NCBI RefSeq assembly: GCF_024198175.1
Contig: NZ_JAJVKV010000002.1
Span: forward strand, 124,001-188,000
Direction: 5' to 3'
DNA length: 64,000 nt
Origin: Pyxidicoccus xibeiensis
GTDB lineage: Bacteria > Myxococcota > Myxococcia > Myxococcales > Myxococcaceae
Below, piece by piece: positions 47,991 through 57,647 of the stretch. The translations under genes were made by a program, and so were the position numbers. The notes beneath the pieces are model-generated. The model did not search any database. It was not told the DNA's origin and worked only from the letters and a program-made list of their open reading frames with translations. The first letter of the stretch is position 1. Every line of letters begins with the position of its first letter.

Positions 47991-49058
47991 ATGAGAGACA
48001 CCACTTTGAAGGCTACTCTTCTAGTCGTGATGACCGGGCTCATGGCTGGCAAGGTCGGGGCGGCGGATTACAAGGCGAACTACAAGCAGAACCCATTCAC
48101 CTTGGTCTACCAAGGTGCAATCACGAAGAATGAGCCGGGCAAGGTCAACATCCATCCGGTCACGTACAAGCTCAACGGCTTGGATATTTCTGCCAACGTC
48201 TACACCCCGGCGAAGTACGATCCGAAGAAGAAATATCCTGCAATCGTCGTGGCGCACCCGAACGGCGGGGTGAAGGAGCAGGTGGCGGGCCTGTACGCCC
48301 AGCGACTGGCGGAACAAGGCTATATTACGATTGCCGCAGATGCCGCGTATCAGGGTGCGAGCGGAGGACAGCCACGCAACGTGGACAAACCCGCATACCG
48401 CATCGAGGACATTCACGGCATGGCGGATTTCATCGCCCGGTATCCGGGCGTCGATGTCGCGCGTTTGGGCCTCCTCGGCATCTGCGGCGGCGGCGGCTAT
48501 TCGCTGGCCGCCGCGCAAACCGACAAGCGATTCAAGACGATTGCCACAATCAGCATGTTCAACTCCGGACGAGCTCGTCGCAATGGTTATGCGGATTCGC
48601 AGCTGAGCACCATTCAGCAACGTCTGCAGCAGGCTTCGGCCGCCCGCGACCAGGAAGCGGCGGGCGGGAAGATTCTCTATGCTGGAGATGCGGAACTGAC
48701 AGATGAGCAGATCGCCGCACAGCCGTTTGAGCTGTATCGGCAGGGTTACGAGTACTACTGGAGGTCGCACGCGCACCCCCGCTCAACCTTCAGGTACACC
48801 ATGAGCAGCCTGGTGGATCTGATGCGCTTCGACGCCACGAATCAAATCGAATTGATCAACAAGCCCCTGATGATGATCGCCGGCAGCAAGGCTGACAGCC
48901 TGTACATGACCGAGGACGCGTTCGCCAAGGCGACCGGCACGAAGGACAAGGAGTTGTTCAAGATCGATGGCGCGACGCACATCGAGACCTACTGGGTTCC
49001 CAGATATGTAGATGCCGCGATGGGCAAGCTGACGCAGTTTTACGCCAGGACTCTCTGA
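47991..49058 (+). CDS. Alpha/beta-hydrolase, dienelactone-hydrolase-like, acquired
   Basis: A 355-residue hydrolase with an N-terminal signal (TLLVVMTGLMAGKVGA). It has VVAHPNGGVKEQVAGLYAQR (oxyanion loop), LGLLGICGGGGYSLAAAQTD with the nucleophile Cys/Ser region (GICGGG), a MMIAGSKADSLYMTEDAFAK acid and a final His in IDGATHIETYW. Codon use is unlike its neighbours: GC appears lower, with many AAG/AAC/ATT codons and few GC-rich third positions, a sign of transfer. It starts ATG 47991, eight bases after the AGAGGAG, last in the LysR-linked series. Confidence 0.85.
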   Translation: MRDTTLKATLLVVMTGLMAGKVGAADYKANYKQNPFTLVYQGAITKNEPGKVNIHPVTYKLNGLDISANVYTPAKYDPKKKYPAIVVAHPNGGVKEQVAGLYAQRLAEQGYITIAADAAYQGASGGQPRNVDKPAYRIEDIHGMADFIARYPGVDVARLGLLGICGGGGYSLAAAQTDKRFKTIATISMFNSGRARRNGYADSQLSTIQQRLQQASAARDQEAAGGKILYAGDAELTDEQIAAQPFELYRQGYEYYWRSHAHPRSTFRYTMSSLVDLMRFDATNQIELINKPLMMIAGSKADSLYMTEDAFAKATGTKDKELFKIDGATHIETYWVPRYVDAAMGKLTQFYARTL

Positions 49059-49117
49059 GTTCACGTCCGGCTATTGCAGACCCGCACTTCCGAGCACGGC
49101 GCGCAGCCGGCACTCGC

Positions 49118-49245
49118 TCAGGACGAGTCGGCAGGGGCCGGAGACCCGCGGTGCGGCAGCAGCTCGTCCAGGCCGCGAGGCCGGATGTGAGCCGAGGCGC
49201 AGCAGCACATCGGCCAGATAGGCCTCGGGGTTGGCGCCATTGGCC
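49118..49245 (-). mobile_element. IS66 transposase C-terminal relic
   Basis: On the minus strand ANGANPEAYLADVLLRLGSH, then PASR, followed after a one-base frameshift by LDELLPHRG and a stop. This is the IS66 TnpC C-terminal domain (GANPEAYLxDVLxR...HPASRIDELLP). Only about 40 codons remain, without IS66 ends. It sits in the 553-base gap between the hydrolase and the sorbosone-dehydrogenase-like gene. Confidence 0.7.
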
Positions 49246-49470
49246 TCCCCTCAACATGGCTTTCACACACGCCTACATGCTGCTTGGAGCGCGCACCCCA
49301 TTTTCAATCATTGTTTAATAGCCCTTTGCGCTCCGGTTGCTAGTGCTTCGCGGACTCGTGGTGTATCTCCGTTCCACCAAGGCGCTCGCTCGCCCAGGCA
49401 GACGCACTCGAGCGCACGACAAGGAACACGGGTCGCGGCAACTCCCTCTTTCTCTTGAGGCAATAACACC

Positions 49471-49611
49471 ATGACTGGAAGACGCTTCTGCCTCTCTCTC
49501 CGCAACGGCATCAAGACCCCGGCCCTCGGGCTCGGCGCGTTCGAGGCGACCGTGGGGGCGTACCGGGCCGCCGAGAAGCTGCTCGCGGACGGGCGCGTCC
49601 GCTGCGGAGCC
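49471..49611 (+). pseudogene. N-terminal and middle relic of an aldo/keto reductase
   Basis: SLRNGIKTPALGLGAFE is an AKR start, then immediately YRAAEKLLADGRVR, which in an intact AKR lies about 100 residues further on. So an internal block has been deleted. The frame runs directly into the following lipoprotein without a stop, giving an apparent fusion. A GAGG site precedes the ATG at 49471. Confidence 0.6.
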
Positions 49612-51033
49612 ATGCTGCTTCACCAACGACTTGGGCTCGTCGCAATGCTCTGTGCCTCTGCCCTCGTGGCATGTTCAGACCGGCCCTCCGTCGAGGGTGA
49701 TGCCGGCGTCGAAATCGATGCCGGGAGTCTGACCGATGCTGGAGAGCCAAACCCAACGAGTGACGCCGGTGAGGCCGACGGCGGCGGGAGCTCCGATGCC
49801 GGCACCTCCGATGATGCTGGGACTTCCGATGCGGGCACTCCGCTCACGAACAGCTGCCTGGGGCCTTCGAGCGCCAACGTGGCCAACGCGAGGTTGCCAG
49901 CGGGGTACTGTGCATGGACCTGGGCGACCGTTACTGATCCGCGAGGGTTGATCGTCGCTCCGAACGGAGACGTACTGGTGGTCGAGCGCCGCGCGGGTCG
50001 AATCACCGCGCTTTACGATTCGAACAGTGACGGCGTTTCGGATTCGTCCGAACGGGCGACGCTGGTCGAGGTTGGCGGGCTCAACCATGGCATCACACTG
50101 CACGACGGATATCTTTATGCCTCCTCCGCGACGCGCGTCCTGCGTTGGCCGTTCGCGACCGGAACGAGAGCCGCGCTGAGCGGCCAGGAAGAAGTGGTGA
50201 CCGGCATCCCTTCGGGCGGCGTCGCGGGCGGCCATGTCACCCGGACGATTGTCTTCGACGCCGAAGGCCGACTCTACGTGAGCGTCGGTTCAGCCACGAA
50301 CGTGGATGGCGATTCGACGCGCGCTCGCATTCGTCGCTTTACCGCAGCCCAGGTTCAGGCAGGCAACGTGGCTTTCACGGACGGCGAGGTGTTCGCCGAT
50401 GGCCTTCGGAACGAAGTGGGCCTGCGTTTCGACAGCCAGGGCAGGCTGTGGGGTGTGGAAAACGAGCGAGATAATCTCAACCGCGCCGACCTCGGGGGCG
50501 ACATTCACACCGATAATCCCGCTGAAGAGCTGAACCTCTTCTCCGAAGCGGGACGGTTCTACGGCTACCCCTATTGCTTCAGTGAGTTCTTGCTTCCGGC
50601 GGGCGTGGGAATGGGCCGAGGGACGCAGTGGACGGATCCGGGCTTCATGAATGATGGCACCCACTCCGATGCGTGGTGCCGCGACGTCAACAATGTGGTG
50701 CCTCCGATGTTGGCGATGCCCGCTCACGTTGCCCCGCTCGACATCGTCTTCTACGACGGCGCGTCCTTCCCGCCCGAGGTGGTCGGCGACGCCTTCGTCA
50801 GCTTCCACGGTTCCTGGAATCGACGGCCCGCCCAGGGCTACGAGGTGGCGCGAGTGGTGTTCGAGAACGGGTTGCCGGTTCGCTACGAGCCGTTCTTCGA
50901 GTTCAACGGCACCGACGACACCTCAGTCGACTGGCCGCATCGGCCGGTAGGATTGGGTGTGGGCCCCCATGGCGAGTTGTTTGTGAGCAGCGACGCGTCA
51001 GGCCGAATCATCGCAATCGGCTACCAGCGATAA
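49612..51033 (+). CDS. Sorbosone dehydrogenase/PQQ-like beta-propeller lipoprotein
   Basis: A 473-residue lipoprotein. The signal RLGLVAMLCASALVACSDRP ends at a lipobox Cys. About 65 residues of Asp/Gly/Ser-rich linker follow (typical of myxobacterial lipoproteins). Then a six-bladed beta-propeller of the glucose/sorbosone dehydrogenase family: PRGLIVAPNGDVLVVERRAG, GLNHGITLHDGYLYASS, FADGLRNEVGLRFDSQGRLW, and FHGSWNRRPAQGYEVARVVF near the end. It may oxidise a sugar or alcohol with PQQ; the cofactor ligands cannot be confirmed by eye. ATG at 49612 is chosen over the AKR-relic fusion at 49471. Confidence 0.85.
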   Translation: MLLHQRLGLVAMLCASALVACSDRPSVEGDAGVEIDAGSLTDAGEPNPTSDAGEADGGGSSDAGTSDDAGTSDAGTPLTNSCLGPSSANVANARLPAGYCAWTWATVTDPRGLIVAPNGDVLVVERRAGRITALYDSNSDGVSDSSERATLVEVGGLNHGITLHDGYLYASSATRVLRWPFATGTRAALSGQEEVVTGIPSGGVAGGHVTRTIVFDAEGRLYVSVGSATNVDGDSTRARIRRFTAAQVQAGNVAFTDGEVFADGLRNEVGLRFDSQGRLWGVENERDNLNRADLGGDIHTDNPAEELNLFSEAGRFYGYPYCFSEFLLPAGVGMGRGTQWTDPGFMNDGTHSDAWCRDVNNVVPPMLAMPAHVAPLDIVFYDGASFPPEVVGDAFVSFHGSWNRRPAQGYEVARVVFENGLPVRYEPFFEFNGTDDTSVDWPHRPVGLGVGPHGELFVSSDASGRIIAIGYQR

Positions 51034-51139
51034 CCAGACGCCCCGCGCTCGATTCGTGCGCATGTACAGAATTGCGTGGCTTGCGTCGACGCAGGCGCTT
51101 TCTGGTGCCCTGGTGATTGAGCGCATAGGAAGTCGCGGG

Positions 51140-51241
51140 TGGCGGTAGGGCACGGGAATCGAACTCGCCAGGGACGCCTCTCGGCGCCCCTCACCGGTTT
51201 TGAAGACCGGGCCGGCCACCAGGTCCGGAGGCCCTACCGCC
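51140..51241 (-). tRNA. selC: tRNA-Sec (selenocysteine, anticodon TCA)
   Basis: On the minus strand a 102-base tRNA: acceptor GGCGGTAG pairs with CTACCGCC at the 3' end, anticodon stem CCGGT/ACCGG with loop CTTCAAA (anticodon TCA), a long variable arm GGGGCGCC GAGA GGCGTCCC, and T-loop TTCGATT. The long acceptor and variable arms identify selenocysteine tRNA, and the TCA anticodon reads UGA. The 3' CCA is not encoded. One A-C mismatch is seen in the T stem. SelA/SelB/SelD genes are not in the window. Confidence 0.93.
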
Positions 51242-51271
51242 GTCGATTACTGCCGCACCCCACGGGCTCCG

Positions 51272-51901
51272 TCAACCAACCGCCTGTGCCTTCAACCCCG
51301 GCAGTCCATGCACCAGCGTGGTCACCAGCACCCGGGTCAGCTCATCCACGGGCGAACCCTGGAACCCCGTGCACGTCAGCCGCAGGCTCACCAGTCCGTG
51401 CAGGCCCGCCCACAGCACCTCTGCCAGCATCCAGGGCTCCGCGGCCTCCGCAATCCTCCCGGTGGACTTCAGGTCCTCGAACACGCGCACCAGCACGCCA
51501 AAGGACCGCGGGCCCGCTGCGTCCGGCGCGTCGCTGAACAGCGCCGTCGACAGCTTCGCGTCCTCCATGAAGATGAGCCGGTACGTCTCCGGGTTCTCCA
51601 GCCCGAAGCGCACGTACGCGTCCGCCAGCTTCGATAGCCGCGCCAGCGGTTCTTCCCCCGTTGCCGCCGGCTCCAGCGCCGCCAGGAGATCTCGGAAGCC
51701 GCGCACGCACAGCTCCCTCGCAATCGCCTCGCGGTTCTCGAAGTGCAGGTAGAGCGTCGCCGGCGCGTACTCCACCGCGTCCGCCAGCTTGCGCATCGAC
51801 AGGGCATCGAAGCCCTCGCGCATCACCATGTCCCGGGCCACGCGGAGGATCTGCTCGCGCAGCTCCGCCCGCTGTCGCTCCTTCCGCTCCGAAATCCCCA
51901 T
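51272..51901 (-). CDS. TetR-family transcriptional regulator
   Basis: A 209-residue TetR repressor. The DNA-binding domain REQILRVARDMVMREGFDAL then SMRKLADAVEYAPATLYLHF (helix-turn-helix), followed by a ligand-binding domain with a TetR_C_33/WHG-like end. It is divergent from the epimerase gene and probably represses it, binding the repeats in the 105-base intergenic region. It starts ATG 51901. Confidence 0.93.
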   Translation of the reverse strand: MGISERKERQRAELREQILRVARDMVMREGFDALSMRKLADAVEYAPATLYLHFENREAIARELCVRGFRDLLAALEPAATGEEPLARLSKLADAYVRFGLENPETYRLIFMEDAKLSTALFSDAPDAAGPRSFGVLVRVFEDLKSTGRIAEAAEPWMLAEVLWAGLHGLVSLRLTCTGFQGSPVDELTRVLVTTLVHGLPGLKAQAVG

Positions 51902-51943
51902 ATCTGAACTGTAGGCCTTGACGTTCCGAACGACCACCAGTAA

Positions 51944-51972
51944 ATGAACGGTGTTTACAGAACGGTGTTCAT
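51944..51972. promoter_or_regulatory. Putative TetR operator, direct repeats of GAACGGTGTT
   Basis: GAACGGTGTT occurs at 51946-51955 and again at 51960-51969, starts 14 bases apart; GAACGGTGTTC is itself an imperfect inverted repeat. Together they span ATGAAC to GTTCAT, an end-matching frame for a TetR dimer or dimer pair. It lies between the TetR and epimerase starts. Confidence 0.55.
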
Positions 51973-52006
51973 AATCCATTCGCTGTTCGGAGCAGGGGAG
52001 TACGAC

Positions 52007-52999
52007 ATGGACAAGGTGGCGTTGTTTGGCGCTTCGGGCGTCGTCGGTCAGAGCGTTGCGCGGGCCCTGCAGGCCCGGGGGCAGCCCTACCGGGTGGTCG
52101 GCCGCTCGCGTGCCTCCCTGCAGAAGGAGTTCGGCGCCGACCCGCTGGCGGAGGTCGCCACCTGGGACACGGAGAATCCGGACTCCATCCGCGCCGCGGC
52201 ACGAGGCGTCCACACGCTCATCTACATGGTGGGGGTGAACTACTGGCAGTTCGGCCTCCACCCCCTCCTCATGCGCCGCACGCTCGACGCCGCCATCGCC
52301 GAGGGCGTCAAGCGCATCCTCCTCATCGGCACCGTGTACCCCTACGGCCGGCCTCGCACCGAAACCGTGAAGGAGGACCACCCGCGCGAGCCCCACACCT
52401 TCAAGGGGCGCATGCGCAAGGAGCAGGAGGACATGCTCATGGCCGAGCACGCCGCCGGCCGCATCCAGGCCACCATCCTCCGCCTCCCGGACTTCTACGG
52501 CCCCGGCGTGGACAAGAGCTTCCTCCACCGCGCCTTCCTCGCCGCCGTCGGGGGCACGCGCGCCCAGCTCATCGGCCCCATCGACCGCCCCCACGAGTTC
52601 GTCTACGTGCCTGACGTGGGCCCCGTGGTGACGAAGCTGATGGACGAGCCCCGCGCCTACGGCAAATGGTGGAACTTCGCGGGCGCCGGCGTCACCTCGC
52701 AGCGGACCCTCGTCGAGGAGATCTTCCGCCAGGCCGGACGCCCCCCCAAGCTCATGACGTCAGGGAAGGGGATGCTCCGGCTCATGGGCCTCTTCAACCC
52801 GTTCATGCGCGAGCTGGTGGAGATGCACTACCTGCTCACCGAGCCCGTGCTCATGGACGACTCGGCCCTGCGCCAACTGCTGGGCGATGTGCACAAGACG
52901 CCCTACACCGAGGGCATCCGGCAGACGCTCGCGGCCACCCGCGCCGCCGCCGTCAGTCCAGCCCCCGCTGCCACAGGTCGTCCTCATCCAGTCCCATGA
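52007..52999 (+). CDS. NAD-dependent epimerase/dehydratase-like SDR
   Basis: A 330-residue short-chain dehydrogenase of the atypical (NAD(P)-binding, nmrA/epimerase-like) type. MDKVALFGASGVVGQSVARA carries the GxSGxxG Rossmann loop, VHTLIYMVGVNYWQFGLHPL, RILLIGTVYPYGRPRTE (with a YxxxK-like Y at TVYPYG), and RLPDFYGPGVDKSFLHRAFL. It starts ATG at 52007 after GCAGGGGAG. Divergent from and likely regulated by the TetR protein. It overlaps the convergent TPR gene at its 3' end. The substrate is unknown. Confidence 0.85.
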   Translation: MDKVALFGASGVVGQSVARALQARGQPYRVVGRSRASLQKEFGADPLAEVATWDTENPDSIRAAARGVHTLIYMVGVNYWQFGLHPLLMRRTLDAAIAEGVKRILLIGTVYPYGRPRTETVKEDHPREPHTFKGRMRKEQEDMLMAEHAAGRIQATILRLPDFYGPGVDKSFLHRAFLAAVGGTRAQLIGPIDRPHEFVYVPDVGPVVTKLMDEPRAYGKWWNFAGAGVTSQRTLVEEIFRQAGRPPKLMTSGKGMLRLMGLFNPFMRELVEMHYLLTEPVLMDDSALRQLLGDVHKTPYTEGIRQTLAATRAAAVSPAPAATGRPHPVP

Positions 53000-54026
53000 A
53001 GTGACCGACCTCGTGCATCACCGTGATTCCAATCTGCTCGATGAGCTCCTCGCGCGTCCGTGCGAAGCGCTCCAGGTTGCGCTGGTACAGCACGATGGAC
53101 GCGGGGTAGGGGTCGAACGTGTCCGTCAGGTGGCGCTCGCCCACCGGCGTCCCGAGGAACACCCCGAGGATGCTCGGGGACAGCGGCGGGTCCTGCCCCA
53201 TCAGGTCCTCGTCCGAGGGAATGTCCTCCACCGCAATCGTCACGTTGTCCAGGTACTGCTTCGCGTGCCGGGGCAGTGACTTCACCGCCTCCTCCACCGC
53301 GCGGTCGAACTCCGCCTCCTCCAGCCGCACGGGCGGAGGGAACTCCCTGGGCCCCAGCGCCTGGGCCCGCTCGAAGCGCCGCTTCGCTTCCTTCTCGTCC
53401 CCGCGCCGCTCCGCCATCAGCCCCAGGTAGTGGTGCGCCAGCGCCTCGTCCGGCAGCTCCTTGAGGACCTTCTCGAAGGCGGCCTGCGCCTCCTCGAAGC
53501 GGCACAGCTCGAACAGGGCGATGCCGCGCTCCAGCTGCGCGTCCGCCGAGCGAGGCATGTGCCCCAGCGCCGCGTCCACGCTCTTCAGCGCGCGCTCGCA
53601 CTCGCCCAGCTGGTTCAGCGCCATGCCCTCCAGGAGGAGGAACTCGTAGACCCTCTCCACGTCGGCGGCCTTCTGGGCCAGGCGTAGGCCTCGCGCACAC
53701 AGGCCCAGGCCCTCCTCCGCGGCCTCCCGGTCCTCTTCGGTGCGGCACACCAGGCAGTCCGCCGCTCCCAGGAGCACCTTCAGGTCCTCCGGGGCCACCT
53801 TCAGGGCCAGGCCGAAGGCCTTCTCCGCCTCCTCCAGCCGCCCCAGCTCCATCAGGGCCGACGCCCGGTAGTGGAGGGCGGCGGGGTGCTCCGGCGCGTC
53901 CGCCAGCAGGCCCTCCGCCCCGGCCAGCGCCGTCTCGAAGTCACCCGCCTCGAAGGCCTCCGCCACCGCGTCCAGTCGTGCCTCCACGCCCTCCACCCCC
54001 CCTGGCTTCGCGGTGCGCTTCCCCAT
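52953..54026 (-). CDS. TPR protein with zincin-like metallopeptidase domain
   Basis: A 357-residue protein. Residues about 10-225 are tetratricopeptide repeats (AALHYRASALMELGRLEEAE, then KAFGLALKVAPEDLKVLLGA, SADAQLERGIALFELCRFEE), a protein-binding scaffold. Residues about 245-357 match zincin-like metallopeptidases (PF06262/DUF1025 type): SPSILGVFLGTPVGERHLTD, VLYQRNLERFARTREELIEQ, ending IGITVMHEVGHFMGLDEDD with HExxH. ATG 54026 is chosen (MGKRTAKPGG); a longer frame starts at 54050. It is convergent with the epimerase, overlapping by 47 bases. Confidence 0.87.
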   Translation of the reverse strand: MGKRTAKPGGVEGVEARLDAVAEAFEAGDFETALAGAEGLLADAPEHPAALHYRASALMELGRLEEAEKAFGLALKVAPEDLKVLLGAADCLVCRTEEDREAAEEGLGLCARGLRLAQKAADVERVYEFLLLEGMALNQLGECERALKSVDAALGHMPRSADAQLERGIALFELCRFEEAQAAFEKVLKELPDEALAHHYLGLMAERRGDEKEAKRRFERAQALGPREFPPPVRLEEAEFDRAVEEAVKSLPRHAKQYLDNVTIAVEDIPSDEDLMGQDPPLSPSILGVFLGTPVGERHLTDTFDPYPASIVLYQRNLERFARTREELIEQIGITVMHEVGHFMGLDEDDLWQRGLD

Positions 54027-54117
54027 GGGCCGGCACATATGAAGCCACAACGTGCGTTGTCAACGACGGCCACGGCTGTTAGTTTCCGCCCCCCGTCCAC
54101 GTGCGACGGCCCGTCCC

Positions 54118-54474
54118 GTGAACATCCTAGTCGTCGACGACGATCTCGAGCTGTGCACCATGCTCTCTCGCTTCCTGGAGATGCATGGGTTCACGGTCTA
54201 CTCGGCGGCGGATGCCCTGCAGGCGCTCGACATCCTGGAGCGCAACCAGGTGGGCATGGTCATCACCGACTACCTCATGCCCCACCTCGACGGCATCCAC
54301 TTCACGGAGATGCTGAAGGCGGACCCTCGCTTCCAGGCGATTCCAGTCCTCCTGATGACGGCCAGTACGGATGAAGGCATCACCGAGCGCGGCCTGCGCA
54401 AGGGCGTGGCGCTCACCCTTCAGAAGCCCTTGGACATGGGGCAGCTGCTGACGCTCGTGCGCTTCGCCGAGTAG
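54118..54474 (+). CDS. Single-domain response regulator
   Basis: A 118-residue CheY-like receiver: VNILVVDDDLELCTMLSRFL with the acidic pair, phospho-acceptor Asp51 (VITDYLMPHLDG), Thr/Ser LLMTASTDEG and Lys LQKPLDM. All catalytic positions are present, so it can probably be phosphorylated. There is no output domain; it probably acts by protein-protein contact. The GTG at 54118 is used; in-frame upstream sequence is not conserved. It lies 91 bases upstream of the TPR gene start, divergently, and the groEL promoter follows. Confidence 0.85.
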   Translation: MNILVVDDDLELCTMLSRFLEMHGFTVYSAADALQALDILERNQVGMVITDYLMPHLDGIHFTEMLKADPRFQAIPVLLMTASTDEGITERGLRKGVALTLQKPLDMGQLLTLVRFAE

Positions 54475-54541
54475 CCCTCCGCCGGCCTCGCCCCCAGGGG
54501 GCCTGGACGCGTCCGCTCGCCCACAGGCACGCCCTTCCTGG

Positions 54542-54569
54542 TTGACTTCGTTCCGCTGGCCCTTATGTT
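54542..54569 (+). promoter_or_regulatory. groEL: Putative sigma-70-type groEL promoter
   Basis: TTGACT at 54542-54547, then 16 bases, then TATGTT at 54564-54569. The -10 runs directly into the CIRCE element, as expected for HrcA-repressed chaperonin promoters. Confidence 0.5.
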
Positions 54570-54594
54570 GGCGCTCGCCAGGGTCGAGTGCTAA
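54568..54594 (+). promoter_or_regulatory. CIRCE element (HrcA operator)
   Basis: TTGGCGCTC, nine bases, GAGTGCTAA. The right arm is a perfect match to the CIRCE consensus half GAGTGCTAA. The left arm differs from TTAGCACTC by two bases. It is followed by about 49 bases to the groEL ATG. Predicts HrcA repression and heat induction. Confidence 0.85.
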
Positions 54595-54643
54595 CGACCT
54601 GCACGGTTACATAGAAATCCCCCAGTAATATCAGGAGGTTACG

Positions 54644-56290
<1,647 letters not shown>

Positions 56291-56303
56291 GCCACTCCTT
56301 CCG

Positions 56304-56325
56304 GCCCGGGACGCACGTTCCGGGC
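56304..56325 (+). terminator. Hairpin after groEL
   Basis: GCCCGGGAC at 56304-56312, loop GCAC, GTTCCGGGC at 56317-56325: nine pairs including one G-T. No U-run follows, so it may be a weak intrinsic terminator or an RNA-stabilising structure. It lies 14 bases past the groEL stop. Confidence 0.5.
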
Positions 56326-56456
56326 GGGTGAGAGGGTGTGCTGGACGCGGCCCTGGATGCCTCTTCGCGAGGCGCCGGGGCCGTTGTCTTTTCCGGGCAG
56401 GGCAGGGTGGGGAGCGGCGACCTGGAGCCCTGTCCGAGGGGCACTCTCAGGGTGGC

Positions 56457-57647
56457 TCAGGGCACCCGGCCCACGCTGCCGCCCGTGCCGCTCTCCTGCG
56501 ACGTGTAGAGCAGGGACGTGCCGTCCAACAGCAGAGCGCCCGGGCCGGTGCCGGCGGGGCCGACCGGGTCCGAGGTGCCGGGCGCGCACGCGCGGACCTG
56601 ACGCAGGAAGTTCGCGCCGACGTCGGTGGCGTCCTTGAAGTAGAGGCTCCCGTTCAGCTCCACGGGGAAGCGTGGGCCCTGGAGTCCCGAGGCGACGACT
56701 TCGGCCGGGCCTCCGCTGCGTGGCAGCCTCACGACCCGGCCCGCGCCGCCTCCGCCATCGGTGATGAGGAAGTGGGTGGGGGTCAGTTCCAGGGACGTGC
56801 CCGCCGTGACGCTGTCATCCCGGAGCGTCGCCGCGGCACTCCCGTCCAGGGGGACGCTGTACAGGCCCGGGCTGGTCCCATTCGCAACCAGGAACCAGAC
56901 GTCCGTGCCCGAAACCCGCGCGCCGCGCACCTGGTTGTTCGCGGCGCCGAGGAAGAGCTCCTGGCGGTTGCCACCGTTCGTGTCCACCCGCACCAGACGA
57001 CGGTGCCCCGTCGAAACGACGAGCACGTCCCGGCCGTTCAGCTGCGCGGTGAGCACCTCCGTGTTTCCGAAGGTGACGTTGCTGAAGGTGGTGTCGAGGG
57101 CGCGCTCGTCCTTCCTTCCCGTGGCCTTGTCCACCCGCCATAGTCCGCCGAGGTCGAGCACGTAGACGCTCGTCGCATCCACCGCGAGGGCATCCGGTGC
57201 ACGCAGGCCCGTGACCAGGGGGACCGCGTCTCCACCCGCGCGCGAAAGCCGCAGCACCCGTCCCGGTCCGGGATCCTCTTGCTGCGGGTCCAGCGAGTGC
57301 GACTCGGAGATGTAGATGTCCGTGGCGTACACTGCGAGCCGCCGGGGCGTGTTCAACCTCGCGGCCAGCTCCGTGCCCTGCTCCAGCGCGGGGGCCACGC
57401 AAGTGCCGCCATCCGTGCCCGCGTCCGTCCCCGCGTCGGGAACCGGCTCACCGGCGTCCGTCCCCGCATCGATGGGCTCGGCGCCGCCATCCGGCTCGGT
57501 GCCTCCGTCATCCGTGGGCCCGGCGTCGTCGCCGCCCGTGCCGGAGTCCTCCGTGCCGCCCGCGTCCGGCTGTCCCGGGTCCACGGGAGGCGACTCCGAG
57601 GAGCAGGCCACCGCGAACAACAGGACGGACAGTCGCGCGAGCTTCAT
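56457..57647 (-). CDS. Beta-propeller lipoprotein with Asp/Gly-rich linker
   Basis: A 396-residue lipoprotein. MKLARLSVLLFAVACSSESP ends in a lipobox Cys, then a low-complexity Asp/Gly/Thr linker (DAGTDAGEPVPDAGTDAGTD). The rest looks like an NHL/SMP-30-type propeller (LAVYATDIYISESHSLDPQQ, VTGLRAPDALAVDATSVYVL, VLVVSTGHRRLVRVDTNGGN). It lies between groEL and the histidine kinase, overlapping the kinase stop by ATGA. This lipoprotein design is common in Myxococcus; role unknown. Confidence 0.8.
   Translation of the reverse strand: MKLARLSVLLFAVACSSESPPVDPGQPDAGGTEDSGTGGDDAGPTDDGGTEPDGGAEPIDAGTDAGEPVPDAGTDAGTDGGTCVAPALEQGTELAARLNTPRRLAVYATDIYISESHSLDPQQEDPGPGRVLRLSRAGGDAVPLVTGLRAPDALAVDATSVYVLDLGGLWRVDKATGRKDERALDTTFSNVTFGNTEVLTAQLNGRDVLVVSTGHRRLVRVDTNGGNRQELFLGAANNQVRGARVSGTDVWFLVANGTSPGLYSVPLDGSAAATLRDDSVTAGTSLELTPTHFLITDGGGGAGRVVRLPRSGGPAEVVASGLQGPRFPVELNGSLYFKDATDVGANFLRQVRACAPGTSDPVGPAGTGPGALLLDGTSLLYTSQESGTGGSVGRVP

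Noticed and set aside
54475-54560. Possible small RNA or tRNA between the response regulator and groEL
   Set aside because: No cloverleaf or conserved RNA feature could be found.
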